DNA of 64,000 bases from Pseudomonas triclosanedens (GTDB taxonomy: Bacteria; Pseudomonadota; Gammaproteobacteria; Pseudomonadales; Pseudomonadaceae), in the NCBI RefSeq assembly GCF_026686735.1, contig NZ_CP113432.1, positions 2,276,001 to 2,340,000 of the forward strand. Direction: 5' to 3'. Below are positions 41,279 to 49,954 of the stretch, one piece after another. The first letter of the stretch is position 1; each line of letters begins with the position of its first letter. A model generated the notes under the pieces. It did no database searches. It saw only the letters and a list, made by a program, of their open reading frames with translations, and was not told the origin of the DNA. The translations under genes and the position numbers were made by a program.

Positions 41279-41896
41279 TTGACTCAAGAACTTCGTGAGC
41301 AACTTCGGGATCAGCTCAAGCAGAAGAAACAGGCTTACGTTCAAGACGAGATCCTGGCTTCTGCTGCCACCCTGTTCGCCGAGAAGGGGTTCAGGGCCAT
41401 CACCATCAACGATGTTGCCGCCAGCCTTGGCTACACAAAGTCCGTCGTTTACTACTACTTCAAGAACAAGAACGAGATTCTCTGGCAGATCTTCGATCGT
41501 ATGCACGACACCTATATCAATACGATCACCGAGATCATCGGGAAACAGCGCAGCAGCAGCGAAACCCTCAGGGAGATCATCTACAGCCATGCGCTGAACG
41601 TGATGCAGCGCAAAGACTGGACGGCCATCTACTTCCGTGACGAGAGCGAGTTGGAGGAAGGTCAGCGCGCCACCATCCTCAAGCGCAAGCGCGAGTACGA
41701 CAAACTCATCGAAGAGGTCTACCGCAAGGGGGTGAGCGAAGGTGTATTCAAGGACATCCCTACGCATATCGCCGTCACTGGCTTCATGGGCATGTGCAAC
41801 TGGCTGCATACCTGGTTCGACGACAAGGGCCCGCTGAGCGCCGAGCAGATCGCCGAGCATTACTGCGACATCCTCGCCGGCGGCTACAGCAAATAG
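41279..41896 (+). CDS. TetR-family transcriptional regulator 2
   Basis: A 205-residue regulator. HTH: DEILASAATLFAEKGFRAITINDVAASLGYTKSVVYYYFKNKNEILWQIFD. The C-terminal TetR_C segment FKDIPTHIAVTGFMGMCNWLHTWF resembles KstR/FadR-type repressors that sense acyl-CoA. The start is a TTG at 41279 with AGGAGG 7 nt upstream; no ATG is near. It is co-transcribed with the thioesterase behind boxes D3/D4, so it probably autoregulates. It is the better of two candidates for the shared operator. Confidence 0.92.
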   Translation: MTQELREQLRDQLKQKKQAYVQDEILASAATLFAEKGFRAITINDVAASLGYTKSVVYYYFKNKNEILWQIFDRMHDTYINTITEIIGKQRSSSETLREIIYSHALNVMQRKDWTAIYFRDESELEEGQRATILKRKREYDKLIEEVYRKGVSEGVFKDIPTHIAVTGFMGMCNWLHTWFDDKGPLSAEQIAEHYCDILAGGYSK

Positions 41897-41910
41897 TCGA
41901 CGCAAGAAGC

Positions 41911-41942
41911 AAACAAGGCGCCCAGCGGGCGCCTTGTTTTTT
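41911..41942. terminator. Bidirectional terminator between TetR2 and binding-protein gene
   Basis: AACAAGGCGCCC and GGGCGCCTTGTT form a perfect stem with an AGC loop (41912-41938), with a T-run on the plus side and an A-run on the other. It serves both convergent genes. Confidence 0.9.
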
Positions 41943-41952
41943 CCGGCTGCCG

Positions 41953-42798
41953 TTACTGGTCTGCGTAGCGGGCGGCGCCGGTGTCGGCGGCGCTGGTTTC
42001 CAGGTTGTATTTGGTAAGGATCTTGGCCATGCCGCCATCCTTCAGCTCGGCGATCGTGGCGTTGAAGGCAGCGCCCAGCTCGGGGTTTTCCTTGTTGAAC
42101 AGGTAACCGGTCTGCGCAGCGTAGATCGATGACTTAACGCGTGGATCCTGATCGGCGACCTTGATCTGAATGTCCTTGGCCAGGCCGCCCTGGCGTTGTG
42201 CCTCGACGCCGATGGCGTAGGTATTGACCGCCGCCTCGATGCGACCGGTGGACAGGTCCTGAGCCAGGGCGACGGCGTTCGGGTAGAGGCTCAGGTCGTT
42301 GCCGTACAGGCTCTTCAGCTCCGGCACCCATAGGTATCCCTGCACGGTGCCCACCTTGCGGCCTTTAAGCTGGTCGAACCTGGTTGCACCGTCGCGCGAA
42401 TAGATCGAGGTCTGCTCCAGATAGAGCGGTTGGGTGATGCCCAGAACCTTCTCGCGTGCGGAGGTGCGGTACCAGGCGCCTACGGACAGATCCGCGCGCT
42501 TGGCTACGACGTACTGGATGGCTGCGGCGCTGTCGGTGACCACATGGTTCACCTTCAGGCAGTTCTCCTGGGCGAACTTCTTCACCACCTCTGCGTCGAT
42601 GCCCATGAACTCGCCCTTCGGGCTTTTGTAGGCGAAGGGCGGGAGGATCACCGAAGTGACCGTCAGTACGCCGGGAGTGATGGTTTTGAAGTCGTGTTGC
42701 GGCTTGCAGTCTTCTGCCTTTACCCCGCTGCTCACTGCCAGTGCCAGCACCGCCATTGCAGGCACGGAGAGCAGCTTGTTCAGCTTATTTTTTTTCAT
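41953..42798 (-). CDS. Periplasmic amino-acid-type ABC substrate-binding protein 1
   Basis: A 281-residue family-3 solute-binding protein. It has a Sec signal peptide (MKKNKLNKLLSVPAMAVLALAVSSGVKA) and FKTITPGVLTVTSVILPPFAYKSPKGEFMGIDAEVVKKFA as the amino-acid-binding core start. AQDLSTGRIEAAVNTYAIGVEAQ and YKYNLE-type ends are typical. It delivers solute to the permeases encoded at 27515-28818, which lack their own binding protein. A paralogue is at 50802-51629. Box E lies 80 bp upstream. Confidence 0.92.
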   Translation of the reverse strand: MKKNKLNKLLSVPAMAVLALAVSSGVKAEDCKPQHDFKTITPGVLTVTSVILPPFAYKSPKGEFMGIDAEVVKKFAQENCLKVNHVVTDSAAAIQYVVAKRADLSVGAWYRTSAREKVLGITQPLYLEQTSIYSRDGATRFDQLKGRKVGTVQGYLWVPELKSLYGNDLSLYPNAVALAQDLSTGRIEAAVNTYAIGVEAQRQGGLAKDIQIKVADQDPRVKSSIYAAQTGYLFNKENPELGAAFNATIAELKDGGMAKILTKYNLETSAADTGAARYADQ

Positions 42799-42877
42799 TG
42801 CCTCGCCTCGAATTGGTTGGTCGCATCCCTTGCGGATTCAGGTCTTCGAGCTCCCGCATACCCATCGGCACAAAAAA

Positions 42878-42897
42878 CATACCGTTCGGTCAGTATG
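42878..42897. promoter_or_regulatory. Regulon operator box E (binding protein 1)
   Basis: CATACCGTTCGGTCAGTATG is nearly a perfect palindrome (complement CATACTGACCGAACGGTATG). A further half, ACTGACGGTCCTGTCA, follows at 42903-42918. It is the best-conserved palindrome of the set. Confidence 0.75.
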
Positions 42898-43025
42898 CGC
42901 CAACTGACGGTCCTGTCAATAGCAACTCGACTCGACACAGGCATATGGGAGCGATGTCGACGAAAAGGGGCAGAGGGAGCGGCTGCAACGAACTGCATAT
43001 GCTTGACAGCGCGGCGAATTTACCA

Positions 43026-43043
43026 ATACTGACCGTCAGGTAT
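43026..43043. promoter_or_regulatory. Regulon operator box F (SDR 2)
   Basis: ATACTGACCGTCAGGTAT, an imperfect palindrome (complement ATACCTGACGGTCAGTAT), overlaps TATATAAAAAAGAC. The TGAC...GGTATA-AAAAAAGAC module recurs in box G. It lies 58 bp upstream of the SDR 2 ATG. Confidence 0.75.
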
Positions 43044-43100
43044 ATAAAAAAGACTTAATGGTATTTCTACCCAGTGCGGTCTTTACAGAGAGGGGCTCAG

Positions 43101-43892
43101 ATGTTTGATCTAGTCGGAAAGGTAGCTGTGATCACCGGTGGAGAGAGCGGCATCGGCCTCGCAATTTCCCGTAATCTGGCGGCGGCCGGTGTGAAGGTGG
43201 TGATTGGTGGCATTCTCCAGGAGGCCGGTGACAAGGCTGCCGCCGAGATTGCCGCAGTTGGCGGCGAGGCGCTGTTCATCAGGACTGACGTGCGCTCCCA
43301 GGCCCAGGTCGAGCATCTGGTGCAGAGCGCCGTCGAGCGCTACGGCAAGCTCGATATCATGGTCAACAACGCCGGGGTTTTCGATGGCTTCGCCGATGTG
43401 CTGGAAACCACCGAAGAGTTGTGGGACCAGATCACCGGTATCAACCTCAAGGGCTGCTTCTTCGGCTGCCAGGCCGCACTCAAGCGCATGCTGCCCAATG
43501 GCACCGGGCGGATAATCAATACCTCGTCCATCGGCGGGCTGACCGGCAAGGCCGACGGCGCGTCCTACACCGCCTCGAAGTTCGCGGTGATCGGTCTCAC
43601 CCGGCAGATGGCGAGTTCGCATTCGGAGTCGGGTGTTACTTTCAATGCAGTGTGCCCCGGGGTTATAGCCACCGATATCCGCGGCAATTCGGCCGCGATC
43701 CTGCCATCGGCCGCTCACTTGATGAACCGTGGTGTAGGTGCGGCTGATCCTGAGGCTTACAAGAAGTCCATTCCCGCACGCCGCAAGGGCACCGCGGATG
43801 AAGTGGCCGCCGCGGTGCTGTTCCTGGCATCGGATGAGGCCAGCTACATCACCGGTCACTCGTTGGTGGTCGACGGCGGATTCGTCTGTTGA
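43101..43892 (+). CDS. Short-chain dehydrogenase/reductase (SDR 2)
   Basis: A 263-residue classical SDR paralogous to SDR 1. VITGGESGIGLAISRNLAAAG, NNAGVFDGFADV, NTSSIGGLTGKADGASYTASKFAV (Ser/YxxxK) and YITGHSLVVDGGFVC. The ATG at 43101 was chosen over 43074 because it aligns with the start of SDR 1; AGAGGGG lies upstream. It forms its own unit behind box F and is followed by a bidirectional terminator. Substrate not predictable; duplication with SDR 1 suggests two analogous oxidation steps. Confidence 0.93.
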   Translation: MFDLVGKVAVITGGESGIGLAISRNLAAAGVKVVIGGILQEAGDKAAAEIAAVGGEALFIRTDVRSQAQVEHLVQSAVERYGKLDIMVNNAGVFDGFADVLETTEELWDQITGINLKGCFFGCQAALKRMLPNGTGRIINTSSIGGLTGKADGASYTASKFAVIGLTRQMASSHSESGVTFNAVCPGVIATDIRGNSAAILPSAAHLMNRGVGAADPEAYKKSIPARRKGTADEVAAAVLFLASDEASYITGHSLVVDGGFVC

Positions 43893-43940
43893 CCTCTCAC
43901 CGCTGAGCCGTTGGTGCGGACCGGCACTGGCGACCCCATG

Positions 43941-43974
43941 AAAAAGGGAAGCGACTCACTCGCCTCCCTTTTTT
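43941..43974. terminator. Bidirectional terminator between SDR 2 and nitronate monooxygenase 2
   Basis: AAAAAGGGAAGCGA and CGCCTCCCTTTTTT form a stem with a short ACTCACT-type loop and one mismatch. It serves both convergent genes. Confidence 0.88.
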
Positions 43975-43983
43975 ATTCACTCC

Positions 43984-45096
43984 TTACTCATCAAGCATGG
44001 CGTTGAGGTTTTCCATGACCTCGACATACTCGCCGAGCATTTCCGCGAAGATTTGCCGAACGCTGGTCTCCTGCTGCATGTCGCCGACGATCTGCCCTAC
44101 CGCGTAGGTCCAGTAGTCCATGCGCCGAACCCGCTCGGCACGACGCAGCGGTTCGCCGCCGAGGATCGATTGCAGCGGGAAGGTCAGCGGTTTCACGTCG
44201 GCAGACTTGTCCCAGGCCTCGGTATAGTTGCTGCGCAGGATGCGGCAGTTCTTGCCGGTCAAGGCCTTGCTGACGACCGCATCTTCGGACTTGGCTTCGA
44301 ACAGGCGCTCCCTCATGACCGGGGTAAGGTCACTCTCCCGCGTACCCAGCCAGATCGAACCGCACCACGCGCCGGCGGCACCCAGGGCCATGGCAGCGGC
44401 GAACTGGCGGCCACGGCCGATGCCGCCGGCGGCCAGGACTGGTATCGGCGCCATCGCATCGACCAGTTGCGGCCACAGCACCATCGAGCCAACCCGACCG
44501 ACATGGCCGCCGGCTTCAGCGCCCTGGGCTATCAGCACGTCGACGCCGACTTCTTTCTGTTTCATGGCATGGTCGATGTTGCCCACCAGCGCGCCGACCT
44601 TGAGGCCATGCTCGTGTACCAGGTCGACCACATGCCTGGGGGCCGCGCCCATGGCGCTGACGATGAACTTGACCGACGGATGCCGCAGTGCGATCTGCAA
44701 CGAACGCTCGCTGTCGCTGGGAGTCATCTTCATCTTATCGGCATGTTCCCGGGCGAATGCCTTGGCGTCGTCCTCGGGTAGCGGAGGGATGCCGGCTTGG
44801 TCCATCAATTGGTTGACGAACTGGCGGTGCCCTGCCGGCAGGATCTTCTCCGGATCGCGGTCGTCGGTGAGCGGTGCGAAGGTTCCCGGGAACACTATAT
44901 CGACCCCGTAGGGCTTACCGTCGATCCGCTCGTCTATCCATTTCAGCGACACCTCCAGTTCTTCGGGAGTCATCCAGGCGGCGCCAAGGATGCCCATGCC
45001 GCCGGCCCTGGATGCTTCCAGCACGACGTCGCGGCAATGGGAGAATGCAAAGATCGGCAGATCGATTCCGAACATTTCTGTAACAGCGGTACGCAT
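43984..45096 (-). CDS. Nitronate monooxygenase-family flavoenzyme 2
   Basis: A 370-residue FMN enzyme. FGIDLPIFAFSHCRDVVLEASRAGGMGILGAAWM, GVDVLIAQGAEAGGHVGRVGSMVLWPQ (GxEAGGH phosphate loop) and VLAAGGIGRGRQFAAAMALGAAGAWCGSIWLGT match class-type nitronate monooxygenases. It is longer than the first homologue and not closely similar to it. It may oxidise a nitronate or an enolisable catabolic intermediate. It is divergent from etfB, with box G between them. Confidence 0.9.
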   Translation of the reverse strand: MRTAVTEMFGIDLPIFAFSHCRDVVLEASRAGGMGILGAAWMTPEELEVSLKWIDERIDGKPYGVDIVFPGTFAPLTDDRDPEKILPAGHRQFVNQLMDQAGIPPLPEDDAKAFAREHADKMKMTPSDSERSLQIALRHPSVKFIVSAMGAAPRHVVDLVHEHGLKVGALVGNIDHAMKQKEVGVDVLIAQGAEAGGHVGRVGSMVLWPQLVDAMAPIPVLAAGGIGRGRQFAAAMALGAAGAWCGSIWLGTRESDLTPVMRERLFEAKSEDAVVSKALTGKNCRILRSNYTEAWDKSADVKPLTFPLQSILGGEPLRRAERVRRMDYWTYAVGQIVGDMQQETSVRQIFAEMLGEYVEVMENLNAMLDE

Positions 45097-45188
45097 TTGT
45101 CTGAAGCCTCTCCTGTGGCCGGTAGCCCGGCCTGGTTGACCTTTATGGCGGACGACGCCCCACTCGGGACGACTCGCGAGAGCAGATT

Positions 45189-45226
45189 AGACTTGCAAGT
45201 CTTTTTTGTATACCTGTTAGTCAAAA
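45189..45226. promoter_or_regulatory. Regulon operator box G with adjacent palindrome
   Basis: Box G is ATACCTGTTAGTCAAAA (45210-45226); the complement TGACTAACAGGTATACAAAAAAGAC repeats the module of box F. It is followed by the perfect 14-bp palindrome AGACTTGCAAGTCT (45189-45202), which could be a second protein site. Confidence 0.6.
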
Positions 45227-45403
45227 AGCGCTACATTCGATGCTCGTCGTTGCTGTACTGATGGTGTTGCGCGGCCAGGCCCCGACTTTGGGGAGCGCGG
45301 CACCCCGGGTATCGGGGATCGCATGAGCTGCGCTCCAGCATCGGGTCGGCACGAACCTCACCTGAAGTGGCCGCGTGCACGGCTGGCATCGAAGGAGCGT
45401 CGA

Positions 45404-46195
45404 ATGCATATCGTGGTAACCCTCAAGCAGGTTTATGACCCGAACACTGCACCCTCGTTGTTGGGTGTTGGCGCGGATGGCAAGACACTGGAAATCCGCT
45501 CGAGCATGAGCCCCGTGCTCAATGGCTACGATGCGAACGCAGTGGAGGAGGCGATACGCCTCAAGGAGGCTCTGGGCGGCAAGGTCACCGCAATCAGCGT
45601 CGGCGACGAGTCGTCGGTCGCTCAGCTGCGCCGAGCGCTGGCCATGGGCGCCGACGCTGCGGTGATGATTCCCGGTCCCACCGGCCTGGCCTGCGACAGC
45701 GACGTCATCGCCGAGCTGATCGCCGCAGCCGTGGGCAGGCTCGATGACGTCGATCTGATTCTCTGCGGCAAGGCGGCTTCGGATACCGACGCCGGGCAGA
45801 CCCACCTGTTTCTGGCCGAGAAGCTCGGTTTCGCCTCCGTATCCCCGGTCCGGGCCATCCATGAAGCTAGTGCCGAAACGCTTGTCGTCGAGCGGATCGG
45901 TGATGGCGTCGTGCAGCGCATGCGCGCGCGCCTGCCATTGCTGCTCGGCATCTCCAACGAGATCAACAAGCCCCGGGCCCCTGCTCTGAAGGGAGTGATG
46001 ATGGCCAAGAAGGCGCAGGTACCGAACTGGTCGGCTGCCGACCTTGGGTTGGCAGGGCTGCAGCCAAAGAGCGTGGTGCGGCGCCTGTACATAGAGCCGC
46101 CGGTGAATGTGCAGACCGTGATGATCGCCGAGGGCTCCGACAGGGCCAATGGCCGCGCACTGGCCGAATGTCTGGTAGCCGAGGGGGTGCTCTGA
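45404..46195 (+). CDS. etfB: Electron transfer flavoprotein beta subunit
   Basis: 263 residues. VVTLKQVYDPNTAP, DANAVEEAIRLKEALGGKVTAISVG, LILCGKAASDTDAGQTHLFLAEKLG and the recognition segment MRARLPLLLGISNEINKPRAPALKGVMMAKK match EtfB. It accepts electrons from acyl-CoA dehydrogenases or related flavin enzymes. The ATG at 45404 follows AAGGAG. First gene of the etfB-etfA-FAD-FAD-racemase operon; the etfA ATG overlaps its stop (ATGA). Confidence 0.93.
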   Translation: MHIVVTLKQVYDPNTAPSLLGVGADGKTLEIRSSMSPVLNGYDANAVEEAIRLKEALGGKVTAISVGDESSVAQLRRALAMGADAAVMIPGPTGLACDSDVIAELIAAAVGRLDDVDLILCGKAASDTDAGQTHLFLAEKLGFASVSPVRAIHEASAETLVVERIGDGVVQRMRARLPLLLGISNEINKPRAPALKGVMMAKKAQVPNWSAADLGLAGLQPKSVVRRLYIEPPVNVQTVMIAEGSDRANGRALAECLVAEGVL

Positions 46196-47169
46196 TGAGT
46201 GGGATTCTGGTTCTTGGCGAGGTTCAAACCGGCGCAGGTGTGGAGGCATTGAGCGAGGCCGTGGCGCTCGGCCAGGCACTGGCCGCGATGGCGGAAGCGA
46301 GCGTTGTCGGCGGGTTGCTCGGCCAGGACGTCGGTGAGTCGGCCGAGCGCCTGGCGCAGTATGCTCTGGCTCGGGTCGTGGTCATCGATGATCCCCGCCT
46401 TGGCGACTGCACCTGCGAGCCCCTGGTGGTGGCCGCGGCGAAAATCGTTGAAGCGACGGCGCCGGATGTGGTGCTGGTTCCGCACAACTCCAGCAGCGCC
46501 GAGTGGGCCGTGCGCCTGGCGGCGCGCTTGGGTGCGGGTCTGTTGAGCAACTGCAGCGCGATTGTTTTCGCCCAGGGAGAGGTCAGTGCCACCCGCGCCG
46601 TGTGTGGCGGCGCGGTGCAGGCTCAGTGGTCGCTCCAGGCTCCGCTCAAGGTGCTTACCCTGGCGCCCGGCGCCCACGCGGAGCCGGCCCAGGCCGGGCA
46701 GGCTGCTATCGAAACGCTCGCGCTCGGTCCGCTGGACAATCCCGTCGAGTTGCTGGAGGTGATCGCCGAAGCAACTGGGGCTGGCCCGTCGCTGCGCACC
46801 GCGCGGGTAGTCGTTTCCGGCGGCATCGGCATCGGCAGCGCGGAAAACTGGTCGACAATCGAAGACACGGCGAAGTCCATCGGCGGCGCCGTCGGCGCGA
46901 CGCGCGCGGCCGTCGAAATGGGCTGGGCACCATCCTCGATGCAGGTCGGCTTCAGCGGCCTGAAGGTCAATGCCGAGGTCTACATCGCCGCGGGCATCTC
47001 CGGCGCGATACATCACCTGGCAGGCATCGCCCGCGTGCGGAACGTGATTGCGATCAACAGCGATCCCGAGGCGAACATCTTTTCCGTATCCCGTTACGGC
47101 GTGGTTGGCGATGCCAATGAAGTGCTACCGGCATTTTCCGCGCGCCTGAACGAGTTGAAGAGCAAGTAG
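46195..47169 (+). CDS. etfA: Electron transfer flavoprotein alpha subunit
   Basis: 324 residues. It binds FAD: VVVSGGIGIGSAENW and VGATRAAVEMGWAPSSMQVGFSGLKVNAEVYIAAGISGAIHHLAG contain the FAD/AMP-binding GxSGAIxHxxG signature, and AINSDPEANIFSVSRYGVVGD ends the domain. ATGA overlap with etfB. Presumed to serve the acyl-CoA dehydrogenase of this cluster and/or the two following FAD oxidases. Confidence 0.93.
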   Translation: MSGILVLGEVQTGAGVEALSEAVALGQALAAMAEASVVGGLLGQDVGESAERLAQYALARVVVIDDPRLGDCTCEPLVVAAAKIVEATAPDVVLVPHNSSSAEWAVRLAARLGAGLLSNCSAIVFAQGEVSATRAVCGGAVQAQWSLQAPLKVLTLAPGAHAEPAQAGQAAIETLALGPLDNPVELLEVIAEATGAGPSLRTARVVVSGGIGIGSAENWSTIEDTAKSIGGAVGATRAAVEMGWAPSSMQVGFSGLKVNAEVYIAAGISGAIHHLAGIARVRNVIAINSDPEANIFSVSRYGVVGDANEVLPAFSARLNELKSK

Positions 47170-47178
47170 GTGAATGTC

Positions 47179-48681
47179 ATGGCTACCGATGTAGAACAAT
47201 TAGTCATTGTCGGCGCAGGTACTGCCGGATGTAGCGCCGCCCTGGCGGCGATAAGGGCCGGGCTGAAAGTCATGCTCATCGATGAGCACCCGCAAGGCTC
47301 CTCGGCCATGAGTCTCGACGCGCCATACTTCTACGGCGCCAGGCTGGCGCCGGTACTGTCTGACGAGGGCACCGTTGCCGATCGGGTGTTGGGTTCCAAT
47401 GATGCTTTGATGGAGTGTCTGGAGGCCGGGGTCGAAGTCCTGGTGAACACCTGCGTGTGGGGCGTATTCATCCCCGGCCCGAACAGCCAGCACCTGGGGG
47501 GCCGGCAACTGGGGCTGGCCGATAACGAGAAGTCGTGGATCGTTGGCTTCGACAACCTCATCCTGGCCACCGGCGCGCGTGATCTGGTGCTGTCATTTCC
47601 CGGTTGGCACCTGCCCGGCGTGCTCGGCGCCATGGGTGCCGCGAACCTGCTGGGTAAGTATCAGGCTCTGGGCGGCGAGCGGATGCTCGTACTCGGCTCC
47701 GGCAACACGGCGCTGCGGCTGGCAGCCCAGGCGCTGGATTCTGGAGTGACGATCGCCGGCATCGTCGAGCCGGCCACCGAGGTTCAGGGTGACAGCGCGT
47801 TGAGGCAGCAGTTGGAAGAGCAGGGCGTTGCCTTCTTCACCGGCCAGACGCTGGTGCGTGCACTGGGCGTGAACGAGGTGTCCGGCGCACAGTTGAAGTC
47901 GCTGGGCGACGGGAGCGAGCAGAGCATCCCCTGCGACACCATCTGCATGGCGTTCGGCCTGGTGCCCAACATCGAGTTGGGAGCGGTCGCAGGCTGCGCC
48001 CATGAGTTCGACACGGCCCGCTCCGGATGGGTCCCGAGCCTCGACGAGCAGATGCAGACGAGCGTGCCGGGGATCTTCGTCATCGGCGATGCCTCCGGGG
48101 TCAGCGAGGCGGCTCTGGTCGACGAGCAGGTCGCCGTACGCCAGGCGCAAGTCGCGGTGGCGGAGATTGCCCGGCGGGAAGGCCTGCAAGCGGTCGACGT
48201 CCCCCGGACCCTGTCCGAGCCGGCGTCCGCTTCGAAACCGGTCTATCCGCCGGAGCTCTGGCTGCAGTCGTTGGTGGCTGCCGGCGGCATGGATGTGATG
48301 GTTTGCCAATGCGAAGAGGTCAGCCGTCGGGAGCTGCTTGAAGTCCGTGCCCCCCGCTATGTATGCGACGGCGCCAGCAGCCCGGCGAACGCCGTGCGGA
48401 CGCTGGTCGCCGACGGCAGGGCGAGCCAGGACATGCTCAAGCGCATGACCCGGGTCGGTATGGGGCACTGCCAGGGCCGCCGTTGTCGCGAACACTCCGC
48501 GATGCTGGTGGCCAACGCTGCGCAACTGTCGCTGTCCAGCGTTACTCCGGGCAGCTACCGCGTTCCGGTACGGCCATTGCCACTGACGATCATGCGGGCG
48601 CATGACGAACCCGCGTCCATTCGTGAGCACTGGCCAACGTGGCTTCACCCTGTCGAGGGCGAAGTGACGGGAACCCATTAA
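47179..48681 (+). CDS. FAD/NAD(P)-binding oxidoreductase with C-terminal BFD-like [2Fe-2S] domain
   Basis: A 500-residue protein resembling HcnB/OoxA/D-hydroxyproline dehydrogenase alpha subunits. LVIVGAGTAGCSAALAAIRAG, the RMLVLGSGNTALRLAAQAL NAD(P)-type domain and FVIGDASGVSEAAL are the pyridine nucleotide-disulfide oxidoreductase core. The C-terminal CQCEEVSRRELLEV ... GMGHCQGRRCREH supplies four Cys of a BFD-like iron-sulfur site. The ATG at 47179 is preferred behind AGGTGA; a GTG at 47170 is also possible. Together with the next gene it likely forms an amine/D-amino-acid dehydrogenase, with ETF as a possible acceptor (inference). Confidence 0.85.
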   Translation: MATDVEQLVIVGAGTAGCSAALAAIRAGLKVMLIDEHPQGSSAMSLDAPYFYGARLAPVLSDEGTVADRVLGSNDALMECLEAGVEVLVNTCVWGVFIPGPNSQHLGGRQLGLADNEKSWIVGFDNLILATGARDLVLSFPGWHLPGVLGAMGAANLLGKYQALGGERMLVLGSGNTALRLAAQALDSGVTIAGIVEPATEVQGDSALRQQLEEQGVAFFTGQTLVRALGVNEVSGAQLKSLGDGSEQSIPCDTICMAFGLVPNIELGAVAGCAHEFDTARSGWVPSLDEQMQTSVPGIFVIGDASGVSEAALVDEQVAVRQAQVAVAEIARREGLQAVDVPRTLSEPASASKPVYPPELWLQSLVAAGGMDVMVCQCEEVSRRELLEVRAPRYVCDGASSPANAVRTLVADGRASQDMLKRMTRVGMGHCQGRRCREHSAMLVANAAQLSLSSVTPGSYRVPVRPLPLTIMRAHDEPASIREHWPTWLHPVEGEVTGTH

Positions 48682-48714
48682 CTCCGCAGACCAGTTGAGC
48701 AGGTTGAACGACAC

Positions 48715-49875
48715 ATGCAAACGGCAGACGTAGTAATCATTGGCGCGGGGATCACCGGGTTGTCCTCCGCCTACTGGCTGGCCAAGGCGGGGGCTCAGGT
48801 GATTGTCCTCGACAAGGGCCTGACCGCAGGTGAGGCATCGTCCCGGGCCACCGGCTTCCTCAGCCTGCGCGGCGAGCAGCCAAAGGAATCGCCGCTGGCC
48901 GCCGAGGCGGAAAAGCTATGGAACACCCTGGACGAAGAACTCGGTTACCCGACCGAGTGGAAGCAGCAGGGGCGCCTGTGGGTCGCCACTAATGAAGCCG
49001 AATGGGCCGGCATGCAGTCGACCTTTGAGCTCTTCTCCACCACCGACATCGCTTTCGACCTGATCGATGGGGAGCATTGCCGGAAACTTGCGCCGTCCCT
49101 CAGCAAGGGCGTGGTGGGGGGCATCTACACCGCCCGATCGGGACATGGCAATCCGCAGAGGACCTCCCAGGCATTTGCCTGGGCCTTCCAGGATCGCGGT
49201 GGGGTGATCCTTGAGAACAGCCCGGTCACCTCTATTCTGGTCGAGGGCGGAAAGGTCAAGGGCGTGAAGACGCCCAGCCAGACCATCCACGCCCCCGTGG
49301 TGGTCAACTGTGCCGGGCCGCAACTGGCCAAGGTGGCTCGGTTGGCGGAGGTCGAGGTGCCCATCGCCACCGTGCGCCTGGAGTCCATGGTGACTGCACC
49401 TCTTCCGCCGTTGTTCGACGTTGCGATGGTCGGCAACGGGCTGTCCCTGCGCCAGACCCGGCGCGGCAACATCCATTTCAACGGCGGCCCGCATGAGTGG
49501 ATCGATGTCGAGCTGACCGGCGAAACCTCCCGGCCCAACACTCCGATCGTGCGCAGCATCGCAAGGCGCCTGGCCGAGCTTATGCCCTCCATCGCCAGCA
49601 TTCCGCTGCTGCGCTGCTGGGCTGGAGTGGTGGACGTTACGCCCGACCAGGTATGCATCGTCGACCGCCTCGGCACTCCCGAGGGACTGATCATCGCTTG
49701 CACTTCCGGTCATGGCTTCGGCATGGCGGTGAGCGTCGGTGTGGCGGTTCGCGACCTGGCCCTGGACGGCTGCACCTGCCTGCCGATCAGCGAGCTCGGG
49801 CTCGACCGCTTCCGCACCTTGCCCTCGAACTGGAAGGAACTGCGCCGCTGGCAACCGGGCGCCTACAACACCTGA
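48715..49875 (+). CDS. FAD-dependent oxidoreductase, D-amino-acid/glycine oxidase (DAO) family
   Basis: 386 residues. VVIIGAGITGLSSAYWLAKAGAQVIVLDKG (GxGxxG), CAGPQLAKVARLAE and CTSGHGFGMAVSVGVAVRDL are the DAO-family features. In HcnBC, OoxAB and hydroxyproline dehydrogenases a DAO-type beta subunit is encoded beside a BFD-containing alpha subunit, exactly as here. It probably oxidises a C-N bond of a secondary or D-amino compound. It starts 33 nt after the alpha gene. The small [2Fe-2S] gamma subunit usual in such enzymes is not found nearby. Confidence 0.9.
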   Translation: MQTADVVIIGAGITGLSSAYWLAKAGAQVIVLDKGLTAGEASSRATGFLSLRGEQPKESPLAAEAEKLWNTLDEELGYPTEWKQQGRLWVATNEAEWAGMQSTFELFSTTDIAFDLIDGEHCRKLAPSLSKGVVGGIYTARSGHGNPQRTSQAFAWAFQDRGGVILENSPVTSILVEGGKVKGVKTPSQTIHAPVVVNCAGPQLAKVARLAEVEVPIATVRLESMVTAPLPPLFDVAMVGNGLSLRQTRRGNIHFNGGPHEWIDVELTGETSRPNTPIVRSIARRLAELMPSIASIPLLRCWAGVVDVTPDQVCIVDRLGTPEGLIIACTSGHGFGMAVSVGVAVRDLALDGCTCLPISELGLDRFRTLPSNWKELRRWQPGAYNT

Positions 49876-49954
49876 ACACGCATATGCGCATGGCTGGCTC
49901 GTGTTGGCTGCTGGCCTCTTTCGCTTCGAACAATAAACAGAGGGGAAAACGAAT

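Noticed and set aside
45622..47016. 464-codon minus-strand frame over etfB/etfA
   Set aside because: It is opposite to two well-conserved ETF genes and encodes an Arg/Gly-rich product without a known domain.
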